From: Erginobacter sp964587835
GTDB taxonomy: Bacteria; Auribacterota; Erginobacteria; Erginobacterales; Erginobacteraceae
Length of the DNA stretch: 64,000 nt
Direction of reading: 5' to 3'
NCBI GenBank assembly: GCA_964587835.1
Contig: CAZPMN010000002.1
Span: 1 to 64,000, forward strand
Shown here: positions 25,218 to 33,277 of the stretch, piece by piece
Position numbering within the stretch: the stretch's first letter is position 1
Layout of the letters: each line of letters begins with the position of its first letter
Made by a program: the position numbers and the translations under genes
The notes under the pieces: model-generated
Seen by the model: the letters and a program-made list of their open reading frames with translations, nothing else
The model's database searches: none
Told to the model about the DNA's origin: nothing

Positions 25218-26093
25218 GATCGAGAGTAGTTCAGCGAACCGGCGGCCGGCGGCCGCCAGGAGATCTCCGGGGAGATCAGCGAAAGGATCCCGGGGCGACC
25301 AGCCCGCTCGGGCCAGGTAATCCTGGAGGATCTCTTTATCCCAAGGGTCCTGGATTTGTCCGACAAGGTAGCGATCGGCCTTCCAGATCCGGGAGGAGTC
25401 GGGGGTGCAGGCCTCGTTAATCAGAAGCAGGTGACCGTCCCGCTCACCGAACTCGAACTTGGTATCGGCGAGGATGAACCCGGCCCGGGCGAAGACCTCC
25501 CGCATCCTTGCGTAGATTGCCAGGGAGAGCTTCCTCAGCTCGTCCGCCCTCCCCTCCCCGACCAGTTCCACCAGACCGTCCCGGCTGAGGTTCTCGTCGT
25601 CTCCCCGCCGGTTCTTTCGGGCCGGGGTAAAAACCGGTTCCGACAGTTCCTCGGCCAGTTTTAACCCGGACGGGATCGGCGGCAACCAGGATCTGTCCCC
25701 GGCCTGGTAAGCCTGCCAGCTCTGGCCGTAGAGATAACCCCGAACCACGCACTCCACCCGGATCGGATCGACCCGTTCGGTGAGATAGCTCCGGGAGGAG
25801 AGGATTCCCGGGAAGCGGTTGAAGGGGGACGGGTACTCCTCGGGCCGGGCGGTGATCACGTAGTTGGGAACCAGGTCGCGGACCCGGGCGAAGGTCGCCA
25901 GGGAGAGCGCGGTCAGCACCCTCCCCTTCCCGGCCAATCCCTGCGGCCAGACCTGCTCGAAGAGGAAGACCCGGTCGGTGGTCACGACCAGGATACCGTC
26001 GCCGGCGGCGAAGACATCCCGGACCTTGCCCCGGTCGTGGCGGGCCTGGCCGGGGAGGACAACTTCCAGAAGGGGCGGGTTCTCTTGGTTCAT
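25200..26093 (-). CDS. purC: SAICAR synthetase
   Basis: Phosphoribosylaminoimidazole-succinocarboxamide synthase of purine synthesis, 297 aa (the longer, yeast-like class). Motifs include RGKVRDVFAAGDGILVVTTD, VECVVRGYLYGQSW, LADTKFEFGERDGHLLLINE and CTPDSSRIW. The ORF is complete. It converges on the bCerS-like gene with an 18-nt overlap. A repeat element starts 28 nt upstream of its ATG, so its promoter must lie in or beyond that element. Confidence 0.97.
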   Translation of the reverse strand: MNQENPPLLEVVLPGQARHDRGKVRDVFAAGDGILVVTTDRVFLFEQVWPQGLAGKGRVLTALSLATFARVRDLVPNYVITARPEEYPSPFNRFPGILSSRSYLTERVDPIRVECVVRGYLYGQSWQAYQAGDRSWLPPIPSGLKLAEELSEPVFTPARKNRRGDDENLSRDGLVELVGEGRADELRKLSLAIYARMREVFARAGFILADTKFEFGERDGHLLLINEACTPDSSRIWKADRYLVGQIQDPWDKEILQDYLARAGWSPRDPFADLPGDLLAAAGRRFAELLSISEFIQ

Positions 26094-26120
26094 CAGCTCT
26101 CCGGTTGGCCGTTTAGAGGC

Positions 26121-26408
26121 TTAACCCGATTTATTCATAAATCGGGTTAGTGTAAATCAGGTGGTTCGGAAATTAATGAGAAGGAGAAGAAGCTTGAGTA
26201 CATAACACCTTGCCTTAGAACTTATTGCAAAGTTATTTAGCAAATTTCCCCGACTTTGGGGAAGGGAAAGAAATATCGAGGTAAGTTAATCGAAAAAGCA
26301 GAGTGCAATTTCAACCTAGAGGTGCCTCTATTCCTAAGTTATTCCCTGGCAATTCACAACCTGAATTATTCACGAAAAATTTCATTTTTCGTGAATAATT
26401 CAGGTTAA
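26121..26408 (+). repeat. MITE-like element, copy A (full length)
   Basis: 288 bp bounded by TTAA at both ends (26121-26124 and 26405-26408). The terminal inverted repeats match at 15 of 17 positions (TTAACCCGATTTATTCA versus TTAACCTGAATTATTCA). The left end holds a 13-bp palindrome (26122-26149). The right end holds a perfect 20-bp-stem hairpin with a 5-nt loop (26360-26404). No transposase is encoded. The right TTAA lies in the last codons of uppP, whose TGA stop is supplied by the element. The 300-nt gap between purC and uppP contains nothing else. Confidence 0.85.
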
Positions 26409-27173
26409 GGCCAGAACGGCCAGACCGGCCAGCCAGCAGTAGTAAGCGAAGTAATGCAGCCGACGCCGCTTGATCACCCCCAAAAGGAAGCGGATCGCCA
26501 GGTAGCCCGAGAGGGCGGCCGTCACTCCCCCGGCGACCAGGACTCCAACCTCGGCGGAGGATATCCCCTCCCCGGCCACTCCCCACAATTCGTAGAGCCC
26601 CGCCCCGAGGATGATCGGGATCGAGAGGAGGAAGGAGAAGTCGGCAGCCCGGGTCCGCTCCATCCCGGAGTAGATCCCCGCCGAGATGGTCAACCCCGAA
26701 CGGGAGATCCCGGGGAAGATCGCCAGCGCCTGGGCCAGTCCGACCGCCAGGGCCCGGGGGAGATTCGGTCTTCCTCCCCGGTCCCGGCGGAAGCGCAGTC
26801 CGTAGAGGACCGCCCCGGTCAGGATCAGGAAGAGACCAACCTCCCAGGTCCGGGCCAAGGACTCCTGGATCCAGGACCGGGCGAAATAACTGAAGAGGAC
26901 CGCCGGGACGGTGGCCGCCGCCAGGAGGAGGATCAGCCGGACCTCGGGGCTGTGGAAGGAACCCAAACCCCGGAGGAGACGGAGCAGCACGCGCCGGTAG
27001 ACGGCCAGGACCGCCAGCAGCGTCCCCAGGTGAACGACCACTATGAACCGCAGGTTGTCCCCCTCCACCCCGAGCAGCCGCTCGGCCAGGACCAGGTGAC
27101 CGGAACTGGAGATGGGGAGGAACTCGCTGAGTCCCTGGACCAGCCCGAGTATGATCGCTTCCAATACGGTCAT
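26400..27173 (-). CDS. uppP: Undecaprenyl-diphosphatase
   Basis: A membrane phosphatase (BacA family) that recycles undecaprenyl pyrophosphate to the monophosphate used by MraY and WcaJ. 257 aa with about eight hydrophobic helices. Signature motifs are LVQGLSEFLPISSSGHLVLA at the N-terminus and FPGISRSGLTIS (about residue 155). The last three residues and the stop (GCC TTA ACC TGA) are read from the right end of a repeat element, so the natural C-terminus was probably altered slightly by an insertion. Confidence 0.96.
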   Translation of the reverse strand: MTVLEAIILGLVQGLSEFLPISSSGHLVLAERLLGVEGDNLRFIVVVHLGTLLAVLAVYRRVLLRLLRGLGSFHSPEVRLILLLAAATVPAVLFSYFARSWIQESLARTWEVGLFLILTGAVLYGLRFRRDRGGRPNLPRALAVGLAQALAIFPGISRSGLTISAGIYSGMERTRAADFSFLLSIPIILGAGLYELWGVAGEGISSAEVGVLVAGGVTAALSGYLAIRFLLGVIKRRRLHYFAYYCWLAGLAVLALT

Positions 27174-27215
27174 TGCTGCGACAGAGTTGAGAAACTATCC
27201 GAAAAATCCCGAACG

Positions 27216-27328
27216 GTCATCGCGAGGAGCGAAGCGACGACGCGATCTCATATGAACAAACTGACGAATATCCCCAACGGTTGAGATTGCTTCGGCCCCT
27301 CCGCTTCGCTCCGGGGCCTCGCAATGAC
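27216..27328. repeat. GTCAT(T/C)GCGAG palindromic intergenic repeat, copy 1
   Basis: Begins GTCATCGCGAGGAGCGAAGC and ends with the near-complement CTCGCAATGAC, forming a long imperfect inverted repeat over 113 bp upstream of uppP. A second copy is at 49896-50013. Repeats with this core are common in the intergenic DNA of many bacterial phyla. Confidence 0.75.
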
Positions 27329-27392
27329 CGGAAGTCGACCAAATCGACTACCGCCGGACCGCCTCCTTCAGGTACGCCAGTGCCCCGGCGCG

Positions 27393-27427
27393 GATCACTG
27401 CTCACTGCTTACCGCTTACCGCTTACC
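27393..27427 (-). repeat. Tandem heptamer repeat at pmm 3' end
   Basis: On the minus strand: GGTAAGC, GGTAAGC, GGTAAGC, AGTGAGC, AGTGATC. The last three residues and stop of the phosphomannomutase gene (GGT AAG CGG TAA) lie inside the repeat. Confidence 0.85.
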
Positions 27428-28750
27428 TTCCCCCCGTATCACTCCCTCCACCTTCTCGCGCAGCGCGTCCCGCTCGGCCTCGGTGGGGGCCTCCAGGTTG
27501 AGGCGCAGCAGCGGCTCGGTATTCGACTTGCGGACATTGAACCAGCGGTCGGGCCAGCGGACCGAGACTCCGTCAAGGAAGTAAACCTCGCCGTCGGCAA
27601 AGGTTTCCGCCAGAGCCTCGATCTTCCCGTCGGGATCGTCGACCGGGAAGTTGACCTCCCCGGTGGCGGAGTAGCGCCGCAAAGGTTCGACGATTTTCGA
27701 GAGCGGCTCGGGGCGGGAACTGATCAGATTGAGCATCTTGACCAGGGCGATTTCAGCGTTGTCGGCGAAGAAATTAGCCCGGAAGTAGTAGTGCCCGGAG
27801 AGTTCCCCGGCGAAGACCGCGTCTTCCTCGCGCATTAGGGTCTTGATATAGGAGTGGCCGACCCGGGATTCCAGAGCTCTTCCCCCCGCCTTCTCGATCT
27901 CCTCGGCGACGACCAGAGAAGACCGCAAATCGTAGATCACGGTCGAGCCGGGCCGGCGCTCCAGGGTCTCCCGGGCGATCAGGGCGGTGGTCAGGTCATT
28001 GGAGATGGTCCGCCCCACCTCGTCGACGAAGGCGATCCGGTCACCGTCGCCGTCAAAGGCCGCCCCCAGATCGGCGGAACTCTCCCTGACCAGCCGCTTC
28101 AGGTCGGCCAGGTTCTCTTCCTTGAGCGGGTCGGCCTCGTGGTGGGGGAAGCGGCCGTCGGGGTCGAGGTAGAGCGGGACCAGCCGGCAGGGCAGACGCT
28201 CGAAGATGGCGGGGAGGTACTTCCCCGCCATCCCGTTACCCCCGTCGACGGCCACGGTCAGGGGGCGGATATACTGGGAGAAACTGAGCACGTGGTCGAG
28301 GTATTCGGTGGTGATATCCCGCGCGGTCGCTCCGCCGGGCCGGGGGGCCCGGTATATCTCCCCCCGCCGGACCGTCTCTTCGATCCCCCCAATCCCGGTC
28401 TCATAGCTCAAGGGGATGGCGTCCTCGCGGCAGAACTTCAATCCGTTGTAACGGGCGGGGTTGTGGGAGGCGGTCACCATCACGGCCCCGCCGTAACCCC
28501 CCTTCCCGTCGGCGAAGTAGAGAGCCGGGGTCGAACAGAGGCCGATATCGTCCACCTCCGTCCCGGCCTCCCGGATCCCCCGGCGGACGGCCTCCGCGAT
28601 CTTGGGGGAACTGATCCTCATATCCCGCCCGACCACGATCCTCTCCGCCTGGAGCAAACGGGCAAAGGCGTTGCCGATCCGGTAGGCGAGCTCGGCGTTG
28701 AAATCATCCGGGACCACGCCCCGAACATCGTAGGCTTTGAAAATTCCCAT
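27416..28750 (-). CDS. Phosphomannomutase / phosphoglucomutase
   Basis: An alpha-D-phosphohexomutase of 444 aa (ManB/AlgC type). It interconverts hexose 6- and 1-phosphates to feed nucleotide-sugar synthesis. The four domains are marked by FKAYDVRGVVP, the phosphoserine loop VTASHNPARYNG (about residue 95), the metal loop AAFDGDGDRIAF (about 230), the sugar loop GELSGHYYF, and the phosphate site RKSNTEPLLRL near the C-terminus. The C-terminal GKR and stop are contributed by a heptamer repeat. Confidence 0.93.
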   Translation of the reverse strand: MGIFKAYDVRGVVPDDFNAELAYRIGNAFARLLQAERIVVGRDMRISSPKIAEAVRRGIREAGTEVDDIGLCSTPALYFADGKGGYGGAVMVTASHNPARYNGLKFCREDAIPLSYETGIGGIEETVRRGEIYRAPRPGGATARDITTEYLDHVLSFSQYIRPLTVAVDGGNGMAGKYLPAIFERLPCRLVPLYLDPDGRFPHHEADPLKEENLADLKRLVRESSADLGAAFDGDGDRIAFVDEVGRTISNDLTTALIARETLERRPGSTVIYDLRSSLVVAEEIEKAGGRALESRVGHSYIKTLMREEDAVFAGELSGHYYFRANFFADNAEIALVKMLNLISSRPEPLSKIVEPLRRYSATGEVNFPVDDPDGKIEALAETFADGEVYFLDGVSVRWPDRWFNVRKSNTEPLLRLNLEAPTEAERDALREKVEGVIRGEGKR

Positions 28751-28765
28751 AATATCCTTTTTTTT

Positions 28766-28884
28766 GTACCTCGTACTTCATACCTCGTACTTCGTACTCG
28801 TACTCGTACTCGGGGCCAGACAAGGGTATTCGAGTACGAGTACGAGTACGAGATACGAGTACGAGTAGGAGTACGAGTAGGAGT
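28766..28884. repeat. TACGAG-type tandem repeat with inverted halves
   Basis: The left arm (28766-28813) is made of CGTACTT/CGTACT units. The right arm (28829-28884) is made of the complementary GAGTAC and TACGAG units, so the transcript could fold into a long hairpin with a loop around 28814-28828. It fills the gap between apt and the phosphomannomutase start, and ends 9 nt after the apt stop. Confidence 0.8.
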
Positions 28885-28892
28885 GCTAGTTA

Positions 28893-29414
28893 TCAGTAAT
28901 GGATCAGGGAGAAGATCTCGACGTCTTGGAGTTTCTCCCGGCCCTGGAGGAAATCGAGCTCGATCACGACCGCAACCGCCTCGACCTTCCCGCCCAGGCC
29001 CCGGACCAGATCAACCGTGGCCGCCAGGGTCCCCCCGGTGGCCAGCAGGTCGTCGACGATCAAAACCCGGCTGCCGGGGGCGATAGCGTCTTCGTGGATC
29101 TCCACCGTGGCCGTGCCGTACTCCAGGGAGTAGTCGGCCTTCCGGGTCCGGTGGGGTAGCTTGCCCTCTTTTCGGACCGGGATCACTCCGGCCCCCAGTT
29201 TGTAGGCCAGGGCCGAACCGAAGATAAAGCCCCTCGCCTCCACGCAGACCACCAGGTCAATCTCGGAACCGGCGAATTGCTCGGCCAGGAGATCGACCGA
29301 CTCCTTGAAAAGCCGGCCGTCCTTGATCAGGGTGGTGATATCCTTGAAGATCACCCCCGGAACCGGGAAGTCGGGTATATCCCGGATGGCCTTGATTAAA
29401 TCGGCTTTGCTCAT
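28893..29414 (-). CDS. apt: Adenine phosphoribosyltransferase
   Basis: Purine salvage enzyme, 173 aa, making AMP from adenine and PRPP. It starts with IRDIPDFPVPGVIFKDITTL. The PRPP-binding motif is VLIVDDLLATGGTLAA (about residues 120-135). VEARGFIFGSALAYKLG is also characteristic. Full length for the family. Confidence 0.97.
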   Translation of the reverse strand: MSKADLIKAIRDIPDFPVPGVIFKDITTLIKDGRLFKESVDLLAEQFAGSEIDLVVCVEARGFIFGSALAYKLGAGVIPVRKEGKLPHRTRKADYSLEYGTATVEIHEDAIAPGSRVLIVDDLLATGGTLAATVDLVRGLGGKVEAVAVVIELDFLQGREKLQDVEIFSLIHY

Positions 29415-29456
29415 CTGCTCTCCTCCTTGCCGCGTCCACCGGCGGCGACGCTCCGT

Positions 29457-30326
29457 TTATCCGTTCATATCCAGATCCCGCTCCCGGATGGTCTGGTGCA
29501 ATCTCCGGGTGGCCTGGTTGATGATCTGCCGGACGCGCTCCCGGCTGATTCCGAACTTCTTCCCGATCACCGAGAGAGTCCGGGGGGTCTTGCCCTCAAG
29601 CCCAAACCGGATCTTGATGATCTTCCTCTCCCGCTCCGGAAGTTCCTCGAGCAGGTCGCGGAGCGCCCGGTGGAGGTCCCTGCTGTCAACAGCCTGGTCG
29701 GGAGGGATCAAATCGGGGTCCTCGACCAGATCGACCAGGGTACCGTCTCCGTCTCGATCGATTGAGGCGTCGAGCGAACTGGGAATCCGGGCCACCTCCG
29801 AGAGGTAGTCGATCTCCTCCCGACTCATATTCAATGCTTCGGAGATCTCCCGCGAGGTCGGGGTCCGGCCCAGTTTCTGCCCGAGCCAAGCCACCTTCTT
29901 CTTGAAAGCGTTGACCTTCTCCTGCATATATACGGGGATCCGGATCATCTTGCCCTTGTTGGCCAGGGCCCGCATTATCGACTGCCTGATCCACCAGGCG
30001 GCGTAGGTGCTCAGTTTTGCCCCTTTGGACCGGTCGTACCGCTCCACCCCCTTCATCAGGCCGAGGTTGCCTTCCTCGATCAGATCGAGCAGGGGCAGAC
30101 CCAGGTGTTCGTATTTCTTGGCGATCTTGACCACCAGGCGGAGGTTGGAGCGGATCAGGTCCTTGCGGGCTTCCTCGTCGCCCAGGTCCAGCCGCTGGGC
30201 CAGATTCTTCTCCTCCTCCCGGGTCAGGAGGGGAAACTCCCCGATCTCCCTCAGGTAGATCCTCAGCGCCTGGACCTGACGGTCGCGCGGGCGGCCCGGC
30301 TTGTCCTGGGATGATGGAGTAGGCAT
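29457..30326 (-). CDS. Sigma-70 family RNA polymerase sigma factor (RpoD-like, group 2)
   Basis: 289 aa. It lacks the long region 1.1 of housekeeping RpoD but has region 1.2 (LRIYLREIGEFPLLTREEE), region 2 with GNLGLMKGVERYDRSKG and FSTYA-like LSTYAAWWIRQSI, region 3, and region 4.2 helix-turn-helix VIGKKFGISRERVRQI. It could be an alternative (stationary-phase-like) sigma, or the main one in a reduced form. The start at 30326 is four bases after the ppdK stop. The open frame upstream overlaps ppdK. Confidence 0.93.
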   Translation of the reverse strand: MPTPSSQDKPGRPRDRQVQALRIYLREIGEFPLLTREEEKNLAQRLDLGDEEARKDLIRSNLRLVVKIAKKYEHLGLPLLDLIEEGNLGLMKGVERYDRSKGAKLSTYAAWWIRQSIMRALANKGKMIRIPVYMQEKVNAFKKKVAWLGQKLGRTPTSREISEALNMSREEIDYLSEVARIPSSLDASIDRDGDGTLVDLVEDPDLIPPDQAVDSRDLHRALRDLLEELPERERKIIKIRFGLEGKTPRTLSVIGKKFGISRERVRQIINQATRRLHQTIRERDLDMNG

Positions 30327-30330
30327 AGAA

Positions 30331-33090
30331 TTATTTCTTTTCTGCCTTCTTCCTCTCCTCCTCCGCAATCGCCTCCTGGGCGGCGGCCAGCCGCGCGATC
30401 GGGACCCGATAGGGAGAACAGCTGACGTAGTTCATCCCCACCCGGTAGCAGAACTTGACCGAGCTCGGTTCCCCGCCGTGCTCGCCGCAGATCCCGACCT
30501 TGAGGTCTTTCCTCTCGGACCGGCCCTCGGCGATCGCGAGCTCGACCAGACGGCCGACCCCGACCTGGTCGAGGGCCCCGAAGGGATCGGAAGGGAGGAT
30601 CTTCTTGTCCAGGTAGTCGGGGAGAAAAACCCCGGCGTCGTCCCGGCTGTAGCCGAAGGTCATCTGGGTCAGATCGTTAGTCCCGAAGCTGAAGAACTGA
30701 GCCCTCCGGGCGACCTGATCGGCGACCAGACAGGCCCGGGGGATCTCGATCATCGTCCCCACCAGGTATTTCACTTTCGCTTTCCGCTTCTCGATGATCT
30801 CCTCGGCGACCTCCCGGATGATCTCCTCCAGGTAGATGAACTCTTCCGGGGTCCCGATCAGGGGGACCATAATCTCCGGCAGGACCGCGATCCCCTTTTT
30901 CGCGACCGCGCAGGCCGCCTCGACGATCGCCCGGGTCTGCATCCGGCAGAGTTCGGGATAGGAGATGGAGAGCCGGCAGCCGCGGTGTCCGAGCATCGGG
31001 TTCATCTCTTTCAGCGCCTGGACCCGCTCCTTGACCTTCTTCAGGGGCACCCCGATGATTTTCGCCAGTTCCGCCTGCTCTTTCGCCCCGTGGGGGACGA
31101 ATTCGTGCAGCGGCGGGTCGAGCAGCCGGATGGTGACCGGGAGCCCCTTCATCGCCTTGAAGATCCCCTCGAAGTCCTTGCGCTGGTAAGGCAACAGCTT
31201 CCCGATCGCCTTTCTCCGGCTCTCGGCGTCATCGGCGAGGATGAACTCCCGGACGGCCAGGATCCGGTCGCTCTCGAAGAACATATGCTCGGTCCGGCAG
31301 AGCCCGATCCCCTCGGCCCCGAAGGCCCGGGCGGCCACGGCGTCGGCCGGGGTATCGGCGTTGGTCCTCACTCCCATCTTCCGGAATTCGTCCGCCCACT
31401 TGCTGACCTTCCGGTAGAGCTTGTAGATCGGGTGTTTCCTGGCCCAAGCGGCGCCCTCCACCACCGCCGCTTCCACCGGGGAGGCGGTGGTCGGGAGATC
31501 GACGTCCTTGCGGTTATCGCAGAAGATCGCCCCGGTCGATCCGTTGACGCTGATATACTGGCCTTCCTTCACCGTCAGCTTGCCGATCGTGAACTGCTTC
31601 TTCGAGTAGTCGATCGATACCGTTCCAGCCCCGGCCACGCAGCACTTCCCCCAACCCCGGGCGACCACGGCGGCGTGACTGGTCATCCCCCCGGTGCTGG
31701 TCATAATCCCCCGGGCGGCCCACATCCCGCCGACGTCCTCGGGGCTGGTCTCGTGCCGGACCAGGATCAGCCGGGCCGAGGGGTCGCGGTTGACGATCTT
31801 TTCCGCCTCGGCGGCGGTGAAAACCACCTTCCCGGCGGCGGCGCCGGGGCCGGCGGGGAGTCCGTAGGCCTTATCCAACCCCTTCTTCCGGGCGGCCTCC
31901 TCGTCCCTGGGGTTAAAGATCGGAAAGAGGAGCTGGGCCAGGTGCTCGCCCTCGATCCGGCTGACCGCGTCGCGGGGGGTGATCAACTTCTGGCGGACCA
32001 TATCGCAGGCGATCTTGACCGCGGCCAGTCCGGTCCGTTTCCCGGTCCGGGTCTGGAGCATATAGAGCTTTCCCTCCTGGATGGTGAACTCGACGTCCTG
32101 GGTATCCCGATAATGCTCCTCAAGCTTGCGCATAATCGCCGTCAGTTCCTTATGGACCTTTTTCCAGACCGGGTTCTTCTCCTTCGGCATATCGGCGATC
32201 GGATGGGGGTCGCGGATCCCGGCGACAACGTCCTCACCCTGGGCGTTGATCAGGTATTCCCCCATCGGCTCTTTTTCGCCGGTGGCCGGATTCCGGGTAA
32301 AGCCGACCCCGGTTCCGGAATCCTCGCCCATATTCCCGAAGACCATCGCCTGGACGTTGACCCCGGTACCCTTGAGCCCACCGATCTTGTTCAGCTGGCG
32401 GTACTTGACCGCCCGTTCGGAATCCCAGGAACCGAAGACGGCGTTGACGGAGAGGAGGAGCTGTTCGATCGGATCTTCCGGAAAGGGCTTCTTGACCTTC
32501 TTTTGATAGACCTTCTTGTAGGCCTCGACCAGTTCCCGGAGCTGCTCGGCGGTCAAATCGGTGTCAACCTTCGCCCGGTACTTCTTCTTGATCCGGGTCA
32601 GCTCAACCTCGAAATCCTCGTGGGTCAGTCCGGTGGACGGCCCCATCACCACGTCGCCGAACATATCGATGAAGCGGCGGTAACTGTCCCAGCCGGTCCG
32701 TTGGTGCCCGGACTTCTCGATGAAACCGAGCACCGAACGGTCGTTCATCCCCAGGTTGAGGACGGTGTCCATCATCCCCGGCATCGAGACCGCGGCCCCG
32801 GAACGGACCGAGACCAGGAGCGGGTCGTGGGCGGCGCCAAGCTTCTTCCCCATCAGCTTCTCCAGCCGGGCGAGGTTCTTCTTGATCTGGGAGACCAACC
32901 CGTTCGGATAGGTATGGCGGTGGGAAGAATAGTAATTGCAGGCCTCGGTGCTGATGGTAAATCCGGGGGGGACGGGGAGACCGGCGTTGGCCATCTCGGC
33001 CAGGTTGGCGCCCTTGCCCCCGAGCAGGGCCTTCATCTTCTGATTCCCTTCCGCCTTGCCCCCGCCAAAGAAATACACATACTTGGTCAT
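30331..33090 (-). CDS. ppdK: Pyruvate, phosphate dikinase
   Basis: 919 aa. It interconverts pyruvate + ATP + Pi with PEP + AMP + PPi. The N-terminal ATP-grasp domain starts VYFFGGGKAEGN with LLGGKGANLAEMA. The swivelling phosphohistidine domain has the catalytic His in TGGMTSHAAVVAR (about residue 470). The C-terminal PEP domain has LGHRGCRLSISYPE and SFGTNDLTQMTFGYSRDD. Slightly longer than typical (about 875-900). A phosphofructokinase of the GGND class lies at 46.5-47.9 kb, so a pyrophosphate-linked glycolysis is plausible. Confidence 0.97.
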   Translation of the reverse strand: MTKYVYFFGGGKAEGNQKMKALLGGKGANLAEMANAGLPVPPGFTISTEACNYYSSHRHTYPNGLVSQIKKNLARLEKLMGKKLGAAHDPLLVSVRSGAAVSMPGMMDTVLNLGMNDRSVLGFIEKSGHQRTGWDSYRRFIDMFGDVVMGPSTGLTHEDFEVELTRIKKKYRAKVDTDLTAEQLRELVEAYKKVYQKKVKKPFPEDPIEQLLLSVNAVFGSWDSERAVKYRQLNKIGGLKGTGVNVQAMVFGNMGEDSGTGVGFTRNPATGEKEPMGEYLINAQGEDVVAGIRDPHPIADMPKEKNPVWKKVHKELTAIMRKLEEHYRDTQDVEFTIQEGKLYMLQTRTGKRTGLAAVKIACDMVRQKLITPRDAVSRIEGEHLAQLLFPIFNPRDEEAARKKGLDKAYGLPAGPGAAAGKVVFTAAEAEKIVNRDPSARLILVRHETSPEDVGGMWAARGIMTSTGGMTSHAAVVARGWGKCCVAGAGTVSIDYSKKQFTIGKLTVKEGQYISVNGSTGAIFCDNRKDVDLPTTASPVEAAVVEGAAWARKHPIYKLYRKVSKWADEFRKMGVRTNADTPADAVAARAFGAEGIGLCRTEHMFFESDRILAVREFILADDAESRRKAIGKLLPYQRKDFEGIFKAMKGLPVTIRLLDPPLHEFVPHGAKEQAELAKIIGVPLKKVKERVQALKEMNPMLGHRGCRLSISYPELCRMQTRAIVEAACAVAKKGIAVLPEIMVPLIGTPEEFIYLEEIIREVAEEIIEKRKAKVKYLVGTMIEIPRACLVADQVARRAQFFSFGTNDLTQMTFGYSRDDAGVFLPDYLDKKILPSDPFGALDQVGVGRLVELAIAEGRSERKDLKVGICGEHGGEPSSVKFCYRVGMNYVSCSPYRVPIARLAAAQEAIAEEERKKAEKK

Positions 33091-33108
33091 CTTCTCTTCC
33101 TCCTAACT

Positions 33109-33277
33109 ATTTTCGCCTAACGGCGAAAATAGCTATTGGCTCCGGCTACGCCGGAGCATTTGGTTATTTGCAATTATTTTAGTCTTGGTTCAACCGTTGA
33201 TAGTTTATCGTACCTATCTCTCAATTTTGCGATAATGCATCGGGAACTCTTTCAACATTTTCGCCGAAGGCGAAAAT
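33109..33277. repeat. Twin TTTTCGCC hairpins and a GC hairpin between glyS and ppdK
   Basis: Two hairpins share the same 9-bp stem (ATTTTCGCC/GGCGAAAAT): one at 33109-33130 with loop TAAC, the other at 33257-33277 with loop GAA. A third, GCTCCGGC/GCCGGAGC, is at 33139-33157. The 33257 hairpin touches the glyS stop codon. The 33109 hairpin sits in the 5' leader of ppdK about 19 nt before its ATG, next to its AGGAGG site. None has a T-run, so they are not classical terminators. Confidence 0.7.

Noticed and set aside
26311..26398. Short minus-strand frames in the MITE copies (reading NYSRKMKFFVNNS...) that look conserved between copies A and B
   Set aside because: The two copies differ at several residues, with most DNA changes altering the protein, and the similarity follows from the shared repeat. 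There is no sign of selection on the frame.
26360..26404. MITE right-end hairpin considered as the uppP terminator
   Set aside because: The stem is strong but no T-run follows on the minus strand. A weak terminator role remains possible but is unsupported.
30301..33120. Plus-strand 939-codon open frame opposite ppdK
   Set aside because: It is the GC-rich antisense shadow of a clear PPDK gene, with composition dominated by Asp, Pro, Gly and Leu and no family motif. The same applies to the long plus-strand frames opposite pgpH and glyS.
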